Origin: Streptomyces sp. CB01580
GTDB lineage: Bacteria > Actinomycetota > Actinomycetes > Streptomycetales > Streptomycetaceae
Assembly (NCBI RefSeq): GCF_001905795.1
Contig: NZ_LIXJ01000009.1
Span: 1-64,000, forward strand
DNA: 64,000 bases
Direction of reading: 5' to 3'
Shown here one piece after another: positions 25,751 through 33,889 of this stretch. Made by a program: the position numbers and the translations under genes. The notes under the pieces are model-generated. The model searched no databases. It was not told where the DNA came from and worked only from the letters and a program-made list of their open reading frames with translations. Positions within the stretch are counted from its first letter, which is position 1. Each line of letters begins with the position of its first letter.

Positions 25751-25892
25751 CCATTAGTTAGTACCCCTCTTAGGGTGAGCCGAAGAGTCCGGACGCAGAA
25801 AGGCCCGGACGTCGGGGAGCACGGACCGGGACCAGCGCCGCCGAAGGCTCCGAAAGCGCGGAAGCACCGAAAGCAGAAAGCAGAGAATCCTC

Positions 25893-26795
25893 ATGAGCAT
25901 CGTTGTCACCGGAGCCACCGGAGAGCTCGGCCGCCTCGTCGTCGACCGGCTGCTCACCACCGTCCCCGCCGGCGAGATCGCCGCCGTCGTCCGGAACGAG
26001 GAGAAGGCGGCCCCGCTCGCCGCCCTCGGCGTCGGGATCCGGGTCGCCGACTACGACCGCCCCGAGACCCTGAAGGACGCGTTCCGGGCCGGTGACCGCG
26101 TCCTGCTCATCTCCGGCAGCGAGGTCGGCAGGCGCGTGCCGCAGCACACCGCCGTGATCGGGGCGGCCAAGGCGGCGGGGGTGGCCCAGCTCGCGTACAC
26201 CGGCATCCTGGGCGGCCCCGACGCCGACTTCGAGCTGGCCGCCGAGCACAAGGTCACCGAGCGCCTGATCCTCGACTCCGGGCTGCCGTACACCTTCCTG
26301 CGCAACGGCTGGTACACCGAGAACTACACCGCCCACCTCGGGCCCGTCCTGGAGCACGGTGCGGTCGTGGCCAACGCGGGCGACGGGCGGGTCGCCTCCG
26401 CCGCCCGCGCCGACTACGCCGCCGCCGCGGCGGCGGTCCTCACCGGCGAGGGCCACATCGGCGCGGCGTACGAGCTGAGCGGCGACGTCGCCTGGTCGTT
26501 CGCCGAGTACGCGGAGCAGGTCGCGAAGGCCACCGGCAAGGAGATCGTGTACCGGCACGTCCCGGCCGCCACGCACCAGGAGATCCTGGTCGGCGCCGGT
26601 GTCCCCGAGCCCTTCGCGGCGATCCTCGTCGACGTCGACGCCGCGATCGGGCGCGGGCTGCTCGCCGGTGCGGGCGGCGACCTGGCCCGGCTGATCGGCC
26701 GCCCGACGACGCCTCTCGCCGAGACGATCGCCGCGGCGGTCGCAGGGACGGACAGCACGGCGGTCGCCGCGGCGGTCGCCGGGCCCGGGGCGTAA
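25893..26795 (+). CDS. NmrA/SDR-type NAD(P)H-binding oxidoreductase
   Basis: A 300-residue atypical short-chain dehydrogenase. The nucleotide-binding motif VTGATGELGRLVVDRLL is at the N-terminus (TGxTGxLG type). LPYTFLRNGWYTENY near residue 135 is characteristic of NmrA and QorB-like proteins, which reduce quinones with NADPH. With the divergent HxlR regulator it forms a probable quinone/electrophile response pair. The Shine-Dalgarno is weak (AGCAGAGAATCC). The gene ends 20 bp before a strong hairpin. Confidence 0.9.
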   Translation: MSIVVTGATGELGRLVVDRLLTTVPAGEIAAVVRNEEKAAPLAALGVGIRVADYDRPETLKDAFRAGDRVLLISGSEVGRRVPQHTAVIGAAKAAGVAQLAYTGILGGPDADFELAAEHKVTERLILDSGLPYTFLRNGWYTENYTAHLGPVLEHGAVVANAGDGRVASAARADYAAAAAAVLTGEGHIGAAYELSGDVAWSFAEYAEQVAKATGKEIVYRHVPAATHQEILVGAGVPEPFAAILVDVDAAIGRGLLAGAGGDLARLIGRPTTPLAETIAAAVAGTDSTAVAAAVAGPGA

Positions 26796-26816
26796 CCCCA
26801 CCCACCGGGCAGAGAC

Positions 26817-26858
26817 CCCTGTGTCATGGCCGTATCGTCATACGGTCATGACACAGGG
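26817..26858 (+). terminator. Strong hairpin between NmrA oxidoreductase and rarD
   Basis: A 19-bp stem (26817-26835 with 26840-26858, one G-U pair) closes a 4-base loop CGTC. It lies 22 bp past the oxidoreductase stop. Confidence 0.85.
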
Positions 26859-26922
26859 CGTCCGGCGGCGATACCGTCGTGCGGTCGGTGCAGCGCCCGA
26901 CCCAGACATGCCGGGAGGAGCC

Positions 26923-27957
26923 GTGAGGTCGGTGGGGTCCATAGGGTCCGCGGGGTCCACGAAGGGAACGAACGAACAACGGGCCGGACTGCTGTCCGGC
27001 GTCGGCGCCTACGGACTGTGGGGCATCGTCCCGCTGTTCTGGCCGCTGCTGAAGCCCGCGGGCGCGATCGAGATCCTCGCCCACCGCATGGTCTGGTCCC
27101 TCGGGGTCGTCGGCATCGCGCTGCTGGTGCTGCGCCGCTGGTCCTGGATCGGCGCGCTGGTACGCCGGCCGCGGAAGCTCGGCCTGATCACGGTCGCGGC
27201 GGCCGTGATCACGGTCAACTGGGGCCTCTACATCTGGGCCGTGAACAACGGCCATGTCGTCGAGGCGTCGCTGGGCTACTTCATCAACCCTCTGGTCACC
27301 ATCGCCATGGGCGTCCTGCTGCTCGGCGAACGACTGCGCCCGGCACAGTGGGTGGCGGTCGCCACCGGGGTCGCGGCGGTGCTGGTGCTGGCGATCGGCT
27401 ACGGGCGGCCGCCGTGGATCTCGTTGACGCTGGCGTTCTCCTTCGCGACGTACGGCCTGGTGAAGAAGAAGGTCGCCATGGGCGGGCTGGAATCGCTCGC
27501 CGCCGAGACCGCCGTGCTGTTCCTGCCCGCCCTCGGCTATCTGCTCTGGCTGGGCGCGCGCGGCGAGTCGACGTTCGGCTCCGAGGGGCCCGGCCACGCG
27601 GCGCTGCTGGCCGCGACCGGTGTCGTCACGGCCACACCGCTCGTCCTGTTCGGGGCGGCGGCGATCCGCGTGCCGCTGTCCACGCTGGGCCTGTTGCAGT
27701 ACCTGGCGCCGGTGTTCCAGTTCGTGCTGGGCATCCTGTACTTCCACGAGGAGATGCCGCCGGAGCGATGGGCCGGGTTCGCCCTGGTCTGGCTGGCCCT
27801 CACCCTGCTGACATGGGACGCCCTCCGGACGGCGCGGCGGACGAGGGCCGAGGCGGCCCGGACCCTGGCGGCGCGGACGGCGGCACAGCCCTCCCCCTCG
27901 GTACCGCCGTCGGCCGGGGACCCCGCCCCGCCCTCCGCCACGACCCCGGCACCATGA
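26923..27957 (+). CDS. rarD: EamA-family transporter RarD
   Basis: A 344-residue drug/metabolite transporter with ten hydrophobic helices. GVGAYGLWGIVPLFWPLL at the start, ILAHRMVWS, and NWGLYIWAVNNGHVVEASLGYFINPL (in pieces) are the RarD signatures. The substrate is unknown for the family (named from chloramphenicol sensitivity). I use the GTG at 26923, because GGGAGGAG sits directly upstream; the open frame before it runs through the terminator hairpin. About 25 low-complexity residues precede the first helix and an Ala/Pro-rich tail follows the last. Confidence 0.93.
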   Translation: MRSVGSIGSAGSTKGTNEQRAGLLSGVGAYGLWGIVPLFWPLLKPAGAIEILAHRMVWSLGVVGIALLVLRRWSWIGALVRRPRKLGLITVAAAVITVNWGLYIWAVNNGHVVEASLGYFINPLVTIAMGVLLLGERLRPAQWVAVATGVAAVLVLAIGYGRPPWISLTLAFSFATYGLVKKKVAMGGLESLAAETAVLFLPALGYLLWLGARGESTFGSEGPGHAALLAATGVVTATPLVLFGAAAIRVPLSTLGLLQYLAPVFQFVLGILYFHEEMPPERWAGFALVWLALTLLTWDALRTARRTRAEAARTLAARTAAQPSPSVPPSAGDPAPPSATTPAP

Positions 27958-27976
27958 CCGTGACCGGGTGACACAA

Positions 27977-28010
27977 AGGTTACTCGGTCGCTTTTTTAAC
28001 TCGGTTACGT
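27977..28010 (+). promoter_or_regulatory. A/T-rich leader with direct repeats upstream of FAD monooxygenase
   Basis: GTTAC at 27979 and 28004 and ACTCGGT at 27982 and 27999 (17 bp apart) surround a T6 run. It is one of the lowest-GC spots in the window and the likely promoter/operator of the monooxygenase 44 bp downstream. I cannot assign -35/-10 confidently. Confidence 0.45.
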
Positions 28011-28053
28011 TTTGCTGGGCACCACCCACGAAACCCCTGACCGAGGAGCCCGC

Positions 28054-29655
28054 ATGTCCCCAGCCGCACCCGTCACCCAGGTACTGATCGTCGGTTCGGG
28101 CCCGACCGGCCTGATCCTCGCCTGCGATCTGGCCCGTCGCTCCGTCGACGTACGGATCATCGACAGGTCGCCGGACTTCCCGCGCAGTTCACGGGCGAAG
28201 GGCCCCAACCCCCGCTCCCTGGAGGTGCTGGCGGACCTGGGGGTGGTGGACCGGGTGCTGGCGGCCGGTTCGGCGCCGCTGCCGATGCGCAAGTACCGGA
28301 ACGGGCTGCCGGTCGCCGACGCCGACCCGTACGGGGCGTCGCGTCCGGCGCCCGACACCCCGTACGACCGTCCGCGGCTCATCGCCCAGTGGCGGCTGGA
28401 GGAGATCCTCCGTGACCGCCTCGCGGAGTACGGCGTCCGCGTGGAACTCGGTTCGGAGGCGGTCGGGCTGACCCGGCACGCCGACTCGGTGACCGTCGGG
28501 CTCGCCAACGGCCGGAGCATCGGGGCGCGTTACGTGGTGGGCTGCGACGGCGGCCACAGCCCGGTGCGCAAGATGCTGGGCGTCACGTTCGAGGGGAGGA
28601 CGGCCGAGGACCGGATGATGGTCTGCGGGGACGTCACGGTGGACGGTCTGGACCGCGGCATCTGGCACCAGTGGTTCGACGAGGACGGCGCCGTGATGCT
28701 GTGCCCGATCCCGGGCACGCGATCGGGCTGGTGGTTCCAGGCGGGTCCGGAGCGGGACGCGGCGGGCGCCCCCGTACCGCCCTCGCTGGAGAGCTTCCGC
28801 CGGCTCCTCACCAAGCACACCGGGCTGCCGGGCGACCGCATGTCGCGGGCGGAGCTGCTGTCCACGTACCGGGTCAACGAGCGCATGGCCGACCGCTACC
28901 GGGTGGGCCTGGTGCTGCTGGCCGGGGACGCCGCACACGTGTATTCCGTCGCGGGCGGGCTAGGCATGAACACCGGGATCCAGGACGCGTTCAACCTGGG
29001 CTGGAAGCTCGCCCTGGTCGTCGCCGGGCGGGCGGCCCCCGGTCTGCTGGACACGTACGAGGAGGAGCGGCTGCCGGTGGCGGCGTGGACGCTGGGCCTG
29101 ACGGCCGAGCAGTTGCGGACCGTGCTCGACGCGGTCAAGGAGCCGGGCGGCGGTCTGGACACGGTGGTCACCGCGAAGACCATGGGGCTGGGGCCGGACG
29201 GCGGCTACCCCTGGAGTCCGCTGTCCCGCGACACCCGCCGCACCGCGCACTCCCCCGTGGACCCGGCCACCGGACCGGCCACCGGCCCACGGGCGGGCGA
29301 CCGGGCCCCGGACGCCCCCTGCCTCGACAGCACGACGGGTGCGCCGACGCGCCTCTTCGAGGTTTTCGCGGGGCCGCACTTCACCCTGCTGGGCTTCGGT
29401 CCCGGTACGGCGCAGGCGCTGCGCGCGGCGGAGGCGGACCACGGCGACCTGCTGCGGGCGACCGGGGTGGACGCGGGAGCAGGGCACGGCCTGAACGACG
29501 TGGCGGGCCACGCCCGTTCGGCGTACGGCGTCGAACGCGACACCCTCGTCCTGGTGCGCCCGGACAACCACATAGGGCTGATCGCGCCCGCGGAGGACGG
29601 CCGGGCCGTCGGCGACTACCTGGACCGCGTCGTCGGCGCCGGACCGGACGCCTGA
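28054..29655 (+). CDS. FAD-dependent monooxygenase (aromatic hydroxylase type)
   Basis: A 533-residue group A flavoprotein monooxygenase. It has the FAD-binding GSGPTGLILACDLARR, the NADPH/FAD linker CDGGHSPVRKMLG, and the second FAD motif LLAGDAAHVYSVAGGLGMN. The C-terminal 130 residues form the thioredoxin-like domain seen in phenol hydroxylase and rifampicin-monooxygenase relatives. The substrate is unknown; it could be aromatic catabolism or antibiotic inactivation. No partner genes or regulator are adjacent. The ATG at 28054 has CCGAGGAG in front and follows a distinctive A/T-rich repeat region. Confidence 0.92.
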   Translation: MSPAAPVTQVLIVGSGPTGLILACDLARRSVDVRIIDRSPDFPRSSRAKGPNPRSLEVLADLGVVDRVLAAGSAPLPMRKYRNGLPVADADPYGASRPAPDTPYDRPRLIAQWRLEEILRDRLAEYGVRVELGSEAVGLTRHADSVTVGLANGRSIGARYVVGCDGGHSPVRKMLGVTFEGRTAEDRMMVCGDVTVDGLDRGIWHQWFDEDGAVMLCPIPGTRSGWWFQAGPERDAAGAPVPPSLESFRRLLTKHTGLPGDRMSRAELLSTYRVNERMADRYRVGLVLLAGDAAHVYSVAGGLGMNTGIQDAFNLGWKLALVVAGRAAPGLLDTYEEERLPVAAWTLGLTAEQLRTVLDAVKEPGGGLDTVVTAKTMGLGPDGGYPWSPLSRDTRRTAHSPVDPATGPATGPRAGDRAPDAPCLDSTTGAPTRLFEVFAGPHFTLLGFGPGTAQALRAAEADHGDLLRATGVDAGAGHGLNDVAGHARSAYGVERDTLVLVRPDNHIGLIAPAEDGRAVGDYLDRVVGAGPDA

Positions 29656-29775
29656 ACCGCCGGGGCGGGCCTACTGCATTCCGCACAGTGTTCCGTACGG
29701 CATTCAGGCGGGGTTTGACGGCGTCACGGTGAGGCATCGCTGAACTACCAACCGTTTATATTCTTCTGACATGCC

Positions 29776-30306
29776 ATGAGCCGATCCACGCGCATGTCCG
29801 GGGCCGTCCGCGTGCTCCTGCGTACCGTCGTCGCGACCGTGTCCACGCTGTCGTTCCTCGTCGGCCAAGCCTCGCCCACGGCGCACGCGGCCGACGCCGC
29901 GGAGCGCGCCCGGCCGTCCGGCCACGAACCGGGCGGTCCGGGTCCCCGCTTCCAGGACGGCCGCTCGCACCACGCCCGGACGCCGGGGAACCGGACGGCC
30001 TCCCCGGCGCCCGCGCTCGTCGCCGACCCCGCGCATCCCCGCTTCGCCGCCGCGTACGCCGACGGCCCGATGAGCACCGGCGTGCTCGCGGCGGACGACG
30101 GGGAGGCCCCGCGAGGCTCCGGGGTCCCGAGCATCCCGACGTCCGTGGCCGGGGACGGGGGCCACCTGGTGCCGAGCGCCTCGGGAGCCGGTCACCCCGG
30201 GCTCTCCCACGCGGGTCTCGCGTTCACCACGGCCGGTCTCCTGGCCGTCGCCTGGGCCGTCGGGGGTGGCGGCCTCCGCACGGTGCGGCGCGGCGACCGG
30301 GGCTGA
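29776..30306 (+). CDS. Hypothetical secreted or membrane-anchored protein
   Basis: A 176-residue protein that I do not recognise. Residues 1-38 look like a signal peptide (basic MSRSTRMSGAVR, hydrophobic VVATVSTLSFLVG, cleavage near AHAAD). The middle is Pro/Gly/Ala/His-rich and probably disordered. Residues about 145-165 form a hydrophobic helix followed by the basic end RTVRRGDRG, suggesting a C-terminal membrane anchor. No LPxTG motif is present. No good Shine-Dalgarno precedes the ATG, so the call is moderate. A low-GC stretch just upstream (GTTTATATTC) could be a promoter. Confidence 0.55.
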   Translation: MSRSTRMSGAVRVLLRTVVATVSTLSFLVGQASPTAHAADAAERARPSGHEPGGPGPRFQDGRSHHARTPGNRTASPAPALVADPAHPRFAAAYADGPMSTGVLAADDGEAPRGSGVPSIPTSVAGDGGHLVPSASGAGHPGLSHAGLAFTTAGLLAVAWAVGGGGLRTVRRGDRG

Positions 30307-30438
30307 GCGGCGCCCGACGGGGGCGGGGGCGTGAAAGCGGTCGGCGGCCGTCCGGTCGGTCCGGGGGCCGGGCGCGAGCACCGGGCGCACCACGCCCGCT
30401 CCCCCAAGGGCTGTCCCCGTACGACCCGAGCGCCCCCA

Positions 30439-30444
30439 TACAAT
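30439..30444 (+). promoter_or_regulatory. Possible -10 element for leaderless HAD gene
   Basis: TACAAT lies 6 bp before the ATG at 30451 and no Shine-Dalgarno is present, which suggests a leaderless transcript. No consensus -35 was found at the expected spacing. Confidence 0.35.
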
Positions 30445-30450
30445 CCGACG

Positions 30451-31227
30451 ATGCTCAATCTTCGCGCCCGCACCGTGGTCTTCGACATCGATGGCACGCT
30501 CTGCTTCGACGGACGGACGATCGACGACCGGATACTCTCGGCGATCGACGCGTGCGAACGCGTCGGCCACCACGTGGTCTTCGCGTCCGCCCGCCCCGTT
30601 CGCGATCTGCTGCCCGTACTCGACGGAGCGTTCCCGTCCGCCACGCTGATCGGCGGGAACGGGAGCCTCGTCTCGGTCGACGGCCGGGTGCGGGCCCGGG
30701 CCGCGTTCGATCCCACCGGGCTCGGCGCGCTGCTGGAGGCGGTCGAGCGGTACAAGGGCACCTATCTCGCCGACGGCCCCTGGGACTACGCCTACACCGG
30801 GCCCGCGGACCACCCGATCCGCAGCCGTGTCGACCAGGGCGACCTGGCGAGCAGGGTGGACCTCGCAGAGCTTCCCGAGGTCGTGAAGTTCCTTGTCGTC
30901 GGCGCGTCGGACATGGCGGAACTCGCCGAGGCCGGCCGCGGGCTCGGACTGACGGTCAATCATCACCTCGACGAGGCGATCGTCGACATCGGCCCCGGGT
31001 CGACGACGAAGTGGGAAGCCCTGACCTCGCTGGGGATCGACGAGTACGTGGCGTTCGGCAACGACATCAACGACCTCGATCTCCTGCGGAACGCGGAGCG
31101 AGCGGTACGGGTCGGCGCGCACCCGAGCCTGGACGACGTCGCTCATGTGACCGTCCCGGCCGACCCGGAGGCGGTCGCGGCCGAGATCTCCCTGCTGGCA
31201 CGGACCTCCCCGACCGACGCCCGGTGA
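30451..31227 (+). CDS. HAD-superfamily hydrolase, Cof type
   Basis: A 258-residue phosphatase-like protein of HAD subfamily IIB. The catalytic motif VVFDIDGTLCFD gives nucleophile D12 and acid D14. Motif II is in the ASARP segment. Motif IV is AFGNDINDLDLL with the magnesium-binding aspartates. A C2-type cap lies between about 85 and 180. The substrate (sugar phosphate or nucleotide) cannot be told. A second, separate Cof-type gene lies at 33890. The gene converges with a CGNR regulator, with a hairpin between them. Confidence 0.92.
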   Translation: MLNLRARTVVFDIDGTLCFDGRTIDDRILSAIDACERVGHHVVFASARPVRDLLPVLDGAFPSATLIGGNGSLVSVDGRVRARAAFDPTGLGALLEAVERYKGTYLADGPWDYAYTGPADHPIRSRVDQGDLASRVDLAELPEVVKFLVVGASDMAELAEAGRGLGLTVNHHLDEAIVDIGPGSTTKWEALTSLGIDEYVAFGNDINDLDLLRNAERAVRVGAHPSLDDVAHVTVPADPEAVAAEISLLARTSPTDAR

Positions 31228-31309
31228 GCCGCACGCGGGTCGCCCGGTGAGCCGCACCTCGGCGTGAGCCGCATTCGTTCGGCGTGATCCGTGCCGCTCG
31301 GTCGGCGAG

Positions 31310-31328
31310 CCGTGCCGGCCGGGCACGG
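31310..31328. terminator. Hairpin between convergent HAD and CGNR genes
   Basis: CCGTGCC and GGCACGG form a 7-bp perfect stem with a 5-base loop, located between two convergent stop codons. It may serve both directions. Confidence 0.5.
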
Positions 31329-31343
31329 CGCCGACGCGGCCCC

Positions 31344-31961
31344 TCAGCCGGTGGCGGCGTGCCGGGCGCGGTGGGCGCGTACCTTGTGGAGGTTTCCGCA
31401 GCGTTCCATCGCGCACCAGCGCCGTCGGCCCGGGCGCGAGGTGTCGACGAAGACCAATGCGCACCGGTCCGATCCGCATTCGCGCACGCGGTCGGCGTAC
31501 GGCCCGGTGAACAGCTCCACGGCGTCCCGCGCCACCGTCGACAGCAGGGCTGTTCCGGTCGCGCCCGGGGCCCACGCGAAGGCACCGGACACGGCGTCGA
31601 CACGAGGGACGAGCGGCGCTTCGGCCGCCGCCGCGTTGACCGTGCCCAGCGCGCCCGGGTCGAGCGGACGGCCGTGCGCGCGGGCGGACGCCAGCTCCCA
31701 CAGAGCGGCGCGCAGCACGTGGGCCCGGCGCAGTTCCTCCGGGCCCACCTCCGGCGACAGCCCGCCCGGCAGCCGGCATTCGCCCGCCCAGCGCACCAGG
31801 TCGGCAGGGGTGCGCAGCACCTCGTACGCCGCGTACCGCGCGCACCCGCCGGTGGGCAGCAGCTCCAGGCACAGGGCGCCGGGATCGAAGCGGTAGGGAC
31901 GGCCCTCCGGCGTATGGAGAACCAGTCCCGGGGGCTCCTTCGCGGCCTCGGTCACGGTCAT
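31344..31961 (-). CDS. CGNR zinc-finger domain protein (putative transcriptional regulator)
   Basis: A 205-residue protein with two parts. The N-terminal 150 residues match the ABATE (stress-induced, ligand-binding) type domain, including LCLELLPTGG and VRWAGECRLPGG. The C-terminal zinc finger has C162-x4-C167 and C183-x4-C188 in RWCAMERCGNLHKVRAHR, the eponymous CGNR motif. Such proteins are presumed DNA-binding regulators. TATCCT lies 7 bp upstream of the ATG and no Shine-Dalgarno is seen, so the mRNA may be leaderless. Confidence 0.92.
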   Translation of the reverse strand: MTVTEAAKEPPGLVLHTPEGRPYRFDPGALCLELLPTGGCARYAAYEVLRTPADLVRWAGECRLPGGLSPEVGPEELRRAHVLRAALWELASARAHGRPLDPGALGTVNAAAAEAPLVPRVDAVSGAFAWAPGATGTALLSTVARDAVELFTGPYADRVRECGSDRCALVFVDTSRPGRRRWCAMERCGNLHKVRAHRARHAATG

Positions 31962-32094
31962 GTAACCAGGATAAGCGGTTTCCGCGGGCGGACGGTGTCA
32001 CCGGTACCGGCTCCCGGGGCGGGCGGGGCCTGCGGCCGGGCCCCGCCGCCCGCCTCGTCCCTGCCCCCGGCCCCGCCTCGCCCCCGGCCCCGGC

Positions 32095-32490
32095 TCAGTC
32101 CGCCGCCGCGTCCTGCGGGTACCAGCGCAGCTCGACCGTGTTGCCGTCCGGATCGCGGACGTACACCGACTGCGCCGTGCCCCGGGCGCCGGAGCGGCTG
32201 ACCGGGCCCTCCAGCACGGTGAAGGTGCCCGAGTCGATGACCTGCTGCCAGTCCAGCGGCTCGACGACCAGACAGATGTGGTCGACGTTCGACTCGGAGC
32301 GCGGCCGCTCCAGCAGATCGATGATCATCGTGGGGCTGACCCGCACCGACGGGAACGGGAACTCACCGGCCCTCCACTCGTCCACCCTCATCGGCTCCAG
32401 GCCGAGCGGGCCGCAGTAGAACTCCAGCGCCCGCTCGACGTCCCGCACATTGAGCACCAGATGATCGAAGTCCTTGACTCTTACTCGCAC
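32095..32490 (-). CDS. VOC-family (glyoxalase/dioxygenase-fold) protein
   Basis: A 131-residue metal-binding protein with two beta-alpha-beta-beta-beta repeats. FDHLVLNVRDVERALEFY is the first strand and helix with a histidine ligand. VDHICLVVEP starts the second repeat, and VRDPDGNTVELRWY ends it with the glutamate ligand. Activity could be glyoxalase-like, dioxygenase or fosfomycin-thiol transferase-like; the family does not decide. I choose the GTG at 32490 because GAGAGG sits 7 bases before it. An upstream ATG (32520) would overlap the previous gene and has no Shine-Dalgarno. Probably co-transcribed with the hemerythrin fusion gene. Confidence 0.88.
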   Translation of the reverse strand: MRVRVKDFDHLVLNVRDVERALEFYCGPLGLEPMRVDEWRAGEFPFPSVRVSPTMIIDLLERPRSESNVDHICLVVEPLDWQQVIDSGTFTVLEGPVSRSGARGTAQSVYVRDPDGNTVELRWYPQDAAAD

Positions 32491-32506
32491 GGCACAACCT
32501 CTCGAC

Positions 32507-33493
32507 TCAGCCATTGACATGTGGTTCGGACGGTTCGGTGGGTTCGGTCCGGGCCGGTCCGGCCGCAGGAGCCTCGGGGTCCGCGGGGGCCGGGGCGGGC
32601 GGAGGCCAGGGGACCTCGGCCAGCAGGGGCAGGAGCCGCTCCTCCTCGTCGTCCAGATGCGCGTTCAGCTCCACGGACATCCTCTCCAGCTCCGCGCGGA
32701 AGCGTGCGGGATCCGCGATGCCGATGCCCGCGAGCAGCGCGACCAGCTCGTCCTGAATGCGCGCGATCGACCGGTGCTCCTCGGCGAGCCGGGCGAACGT
32801 GTCGGCCAGGTGCGGGTGGTGGCGGGCGATCCCTGGGAACAGGTGCGCGTCCTCACTGGTGTGGTGGAACCGCAGCGACTGGCAGAACGCCAGGCACCGC
32901 TGCCGGATCTGGAGGCCCAGGCCCAAGGACGGCGGTTCACCGGGGCCCTGGTGGGCCGCCCGCGCGGCGAAGTGCGCGTCGGCCTCCGCCCTGACCTGGC
33001 GCAACTGGCCCCGCAGCCAGGTGTGCACCTCCATGAGCTTGTCGGCGAGGCTGACGGTCTCCGCGCGTGCCTCCCAGCCCTCGGGTTCGGCGCGCTCCAG
33101 GGCAACGACCGGCAGGATCCGGGTGGTACGGGCCTGGTATCCGGCGTACCCGGGCGCCGCGCGCACCACGTGCGCGAACAACGCGTCGCGCCGCGCCCCC
33201 TCGGCGGGGACCGCGAGGGCCTCGAACGTACGCGTGCCGAGCTCGACGCGTACCACCGGGTGTGCGAGCAGGTTGTGGTACCAGGCGGGGTGCGACGGGG
33301 CCCCCAGGGCGGAGCCGACGACCAACGGCGTGTCGCCGTGACGGACGTAGCCGAGCGGGGTCGTGGTCTCCTTCCCCGACCTCGCGCCGGTGGTCGTCAG
33401 CAGGAGCAGGTCGGCGCCCTCGAAGGGGCCACCGACCCTTCCCCCGTTGGCGCGGAACTCGTCGATGACGGACTGGTCGAAAGATGTGGGCAT
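32507..33493 (-). CDS. Deazaflavin-type nitroreductase fused to a hemerythrin domain
   Basis: A 328-residue two-domain protein. Residues about 5-135 match the F420-dependent nitroreductase (Ddn/DUF385) fold: LLLTTTGARSGKETTTPLGY, then SHPAWYHNLLAHPVVRVELG. Residues about 150-295 form a four-helix hemerythrin-type bundle with candidate di-iron ligands H157, H210, E214, H240, H279 and E283 (HTWL, FHHTSEDAHLFPG, EEHRSI, HLDDEEERLLP). A Pro/Ala-rich tail ends the protein. The combination suggests a deazaflavin redox enzyme coupled to an O2- or NO-sensing di-iron site. The ATG has GGAGAGG upstream. Confidence 0.9.
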   Translation of the reverse strand: MPTSFDQSVIDEFRANGGRVGGPFEGADLLLLTTTGARSGKETTTPLGYVRHGDTPLVVGSALGAPSHPAWYHNLLAHPVVRVELGTRTFEALAVPAEGARRDALFAHVVRAAPGYAGYQARTTRILPVVALERAEPEGWEARAETVSLADKLMEVHTWLRGQLRQVRAEADAHFAARAAHQGPGEPPSLGLGLQIRQRCLAFCQSLRFHHTSEDAHLFPGIARHHPHLADTFARLAEEHRSIARIQDELVALLAGIGIADPARFRAELERMSVELNAHLDDEEERLLPLLAEVPWPPPAPAPADPEAPAAGPARTEPTEPSEPHVNG

Positions 33494-33889
33494 GCGTGTG
33501 CTGCCTCTCCGGAAGATGGGGACGGGGCCGCGGCACGGCGGCCCCGGGAACGACTGGACGTGACGTGATGCGCGTGCGGCTCACATCGCGGCGGGAAGAC
33601 CCCGGAGGGCAGGGAGCGCCCAGGGAGCATGGAGAGCCCGCAGGGCACAAGAAGGCCCGGAGGGCGGAGAACGCCGCGCGGCGGCCGCGCCGCGTCAGAA
33701 GGAGGGCACGGAGTACGAACTACTCATGACGCAACCCTTGGATGAAGGGTGTTCGCCCGATCGTCGGCCGGCCCACTGCTCTTTGGCCGACGTCACGCGA
33801 CACCGGTTTCATTACACGCAGCCCGCCGTCGCCTGTCAACGCGGCATGTGACACCACGGGCGGGCGCGTCGGAGAACGGAGTCCGGACC
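33494..33889. other. 396-bp divergent intergenic region
   Basis: It lies between the hemerythrin fusion gene (minus) and a HAD gene (plus). It contains a Shine-Dalgarno-like AAGGAGGG near 33700, a possible 41-codon reading frame (33726-33851) and a GTCGGCC/GGCCGAC hairpin (33773-33791). Promoters for both genes should lie here, but none is clear. Confidence 0.45.
33726..33851 (+). CDS. Possible 41-residue leader peptide or small protein
   Basis: An ATG-TGA frame of 42 codons, 39 bp ahead of the HAD gene. The peptide begins MTQPLDEGCSPDRRPAHC and ends ACQRGM, with three cysteines and five histidines/tyrosines. Its third-position GC is lower than in neighbouring genes. AAGGAGGG is upstream but 20 or more bases away. 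A 7-bp stem hairpin (33773-33791) falls within it. It could be an attenuator leader; it could also be chance. Confidence 0.25.
   Translation: MTQPLDEGCSPDRRPAHCSLADVTRHRFHYTQPAVACQRGM

Noticed and set aside
29704..32001. 765-codon open frame on the minus strand
   Set aside because: It runs antisense to two plus-strand genes and through the CGNR gene in another frame; it has no recognisable domain.
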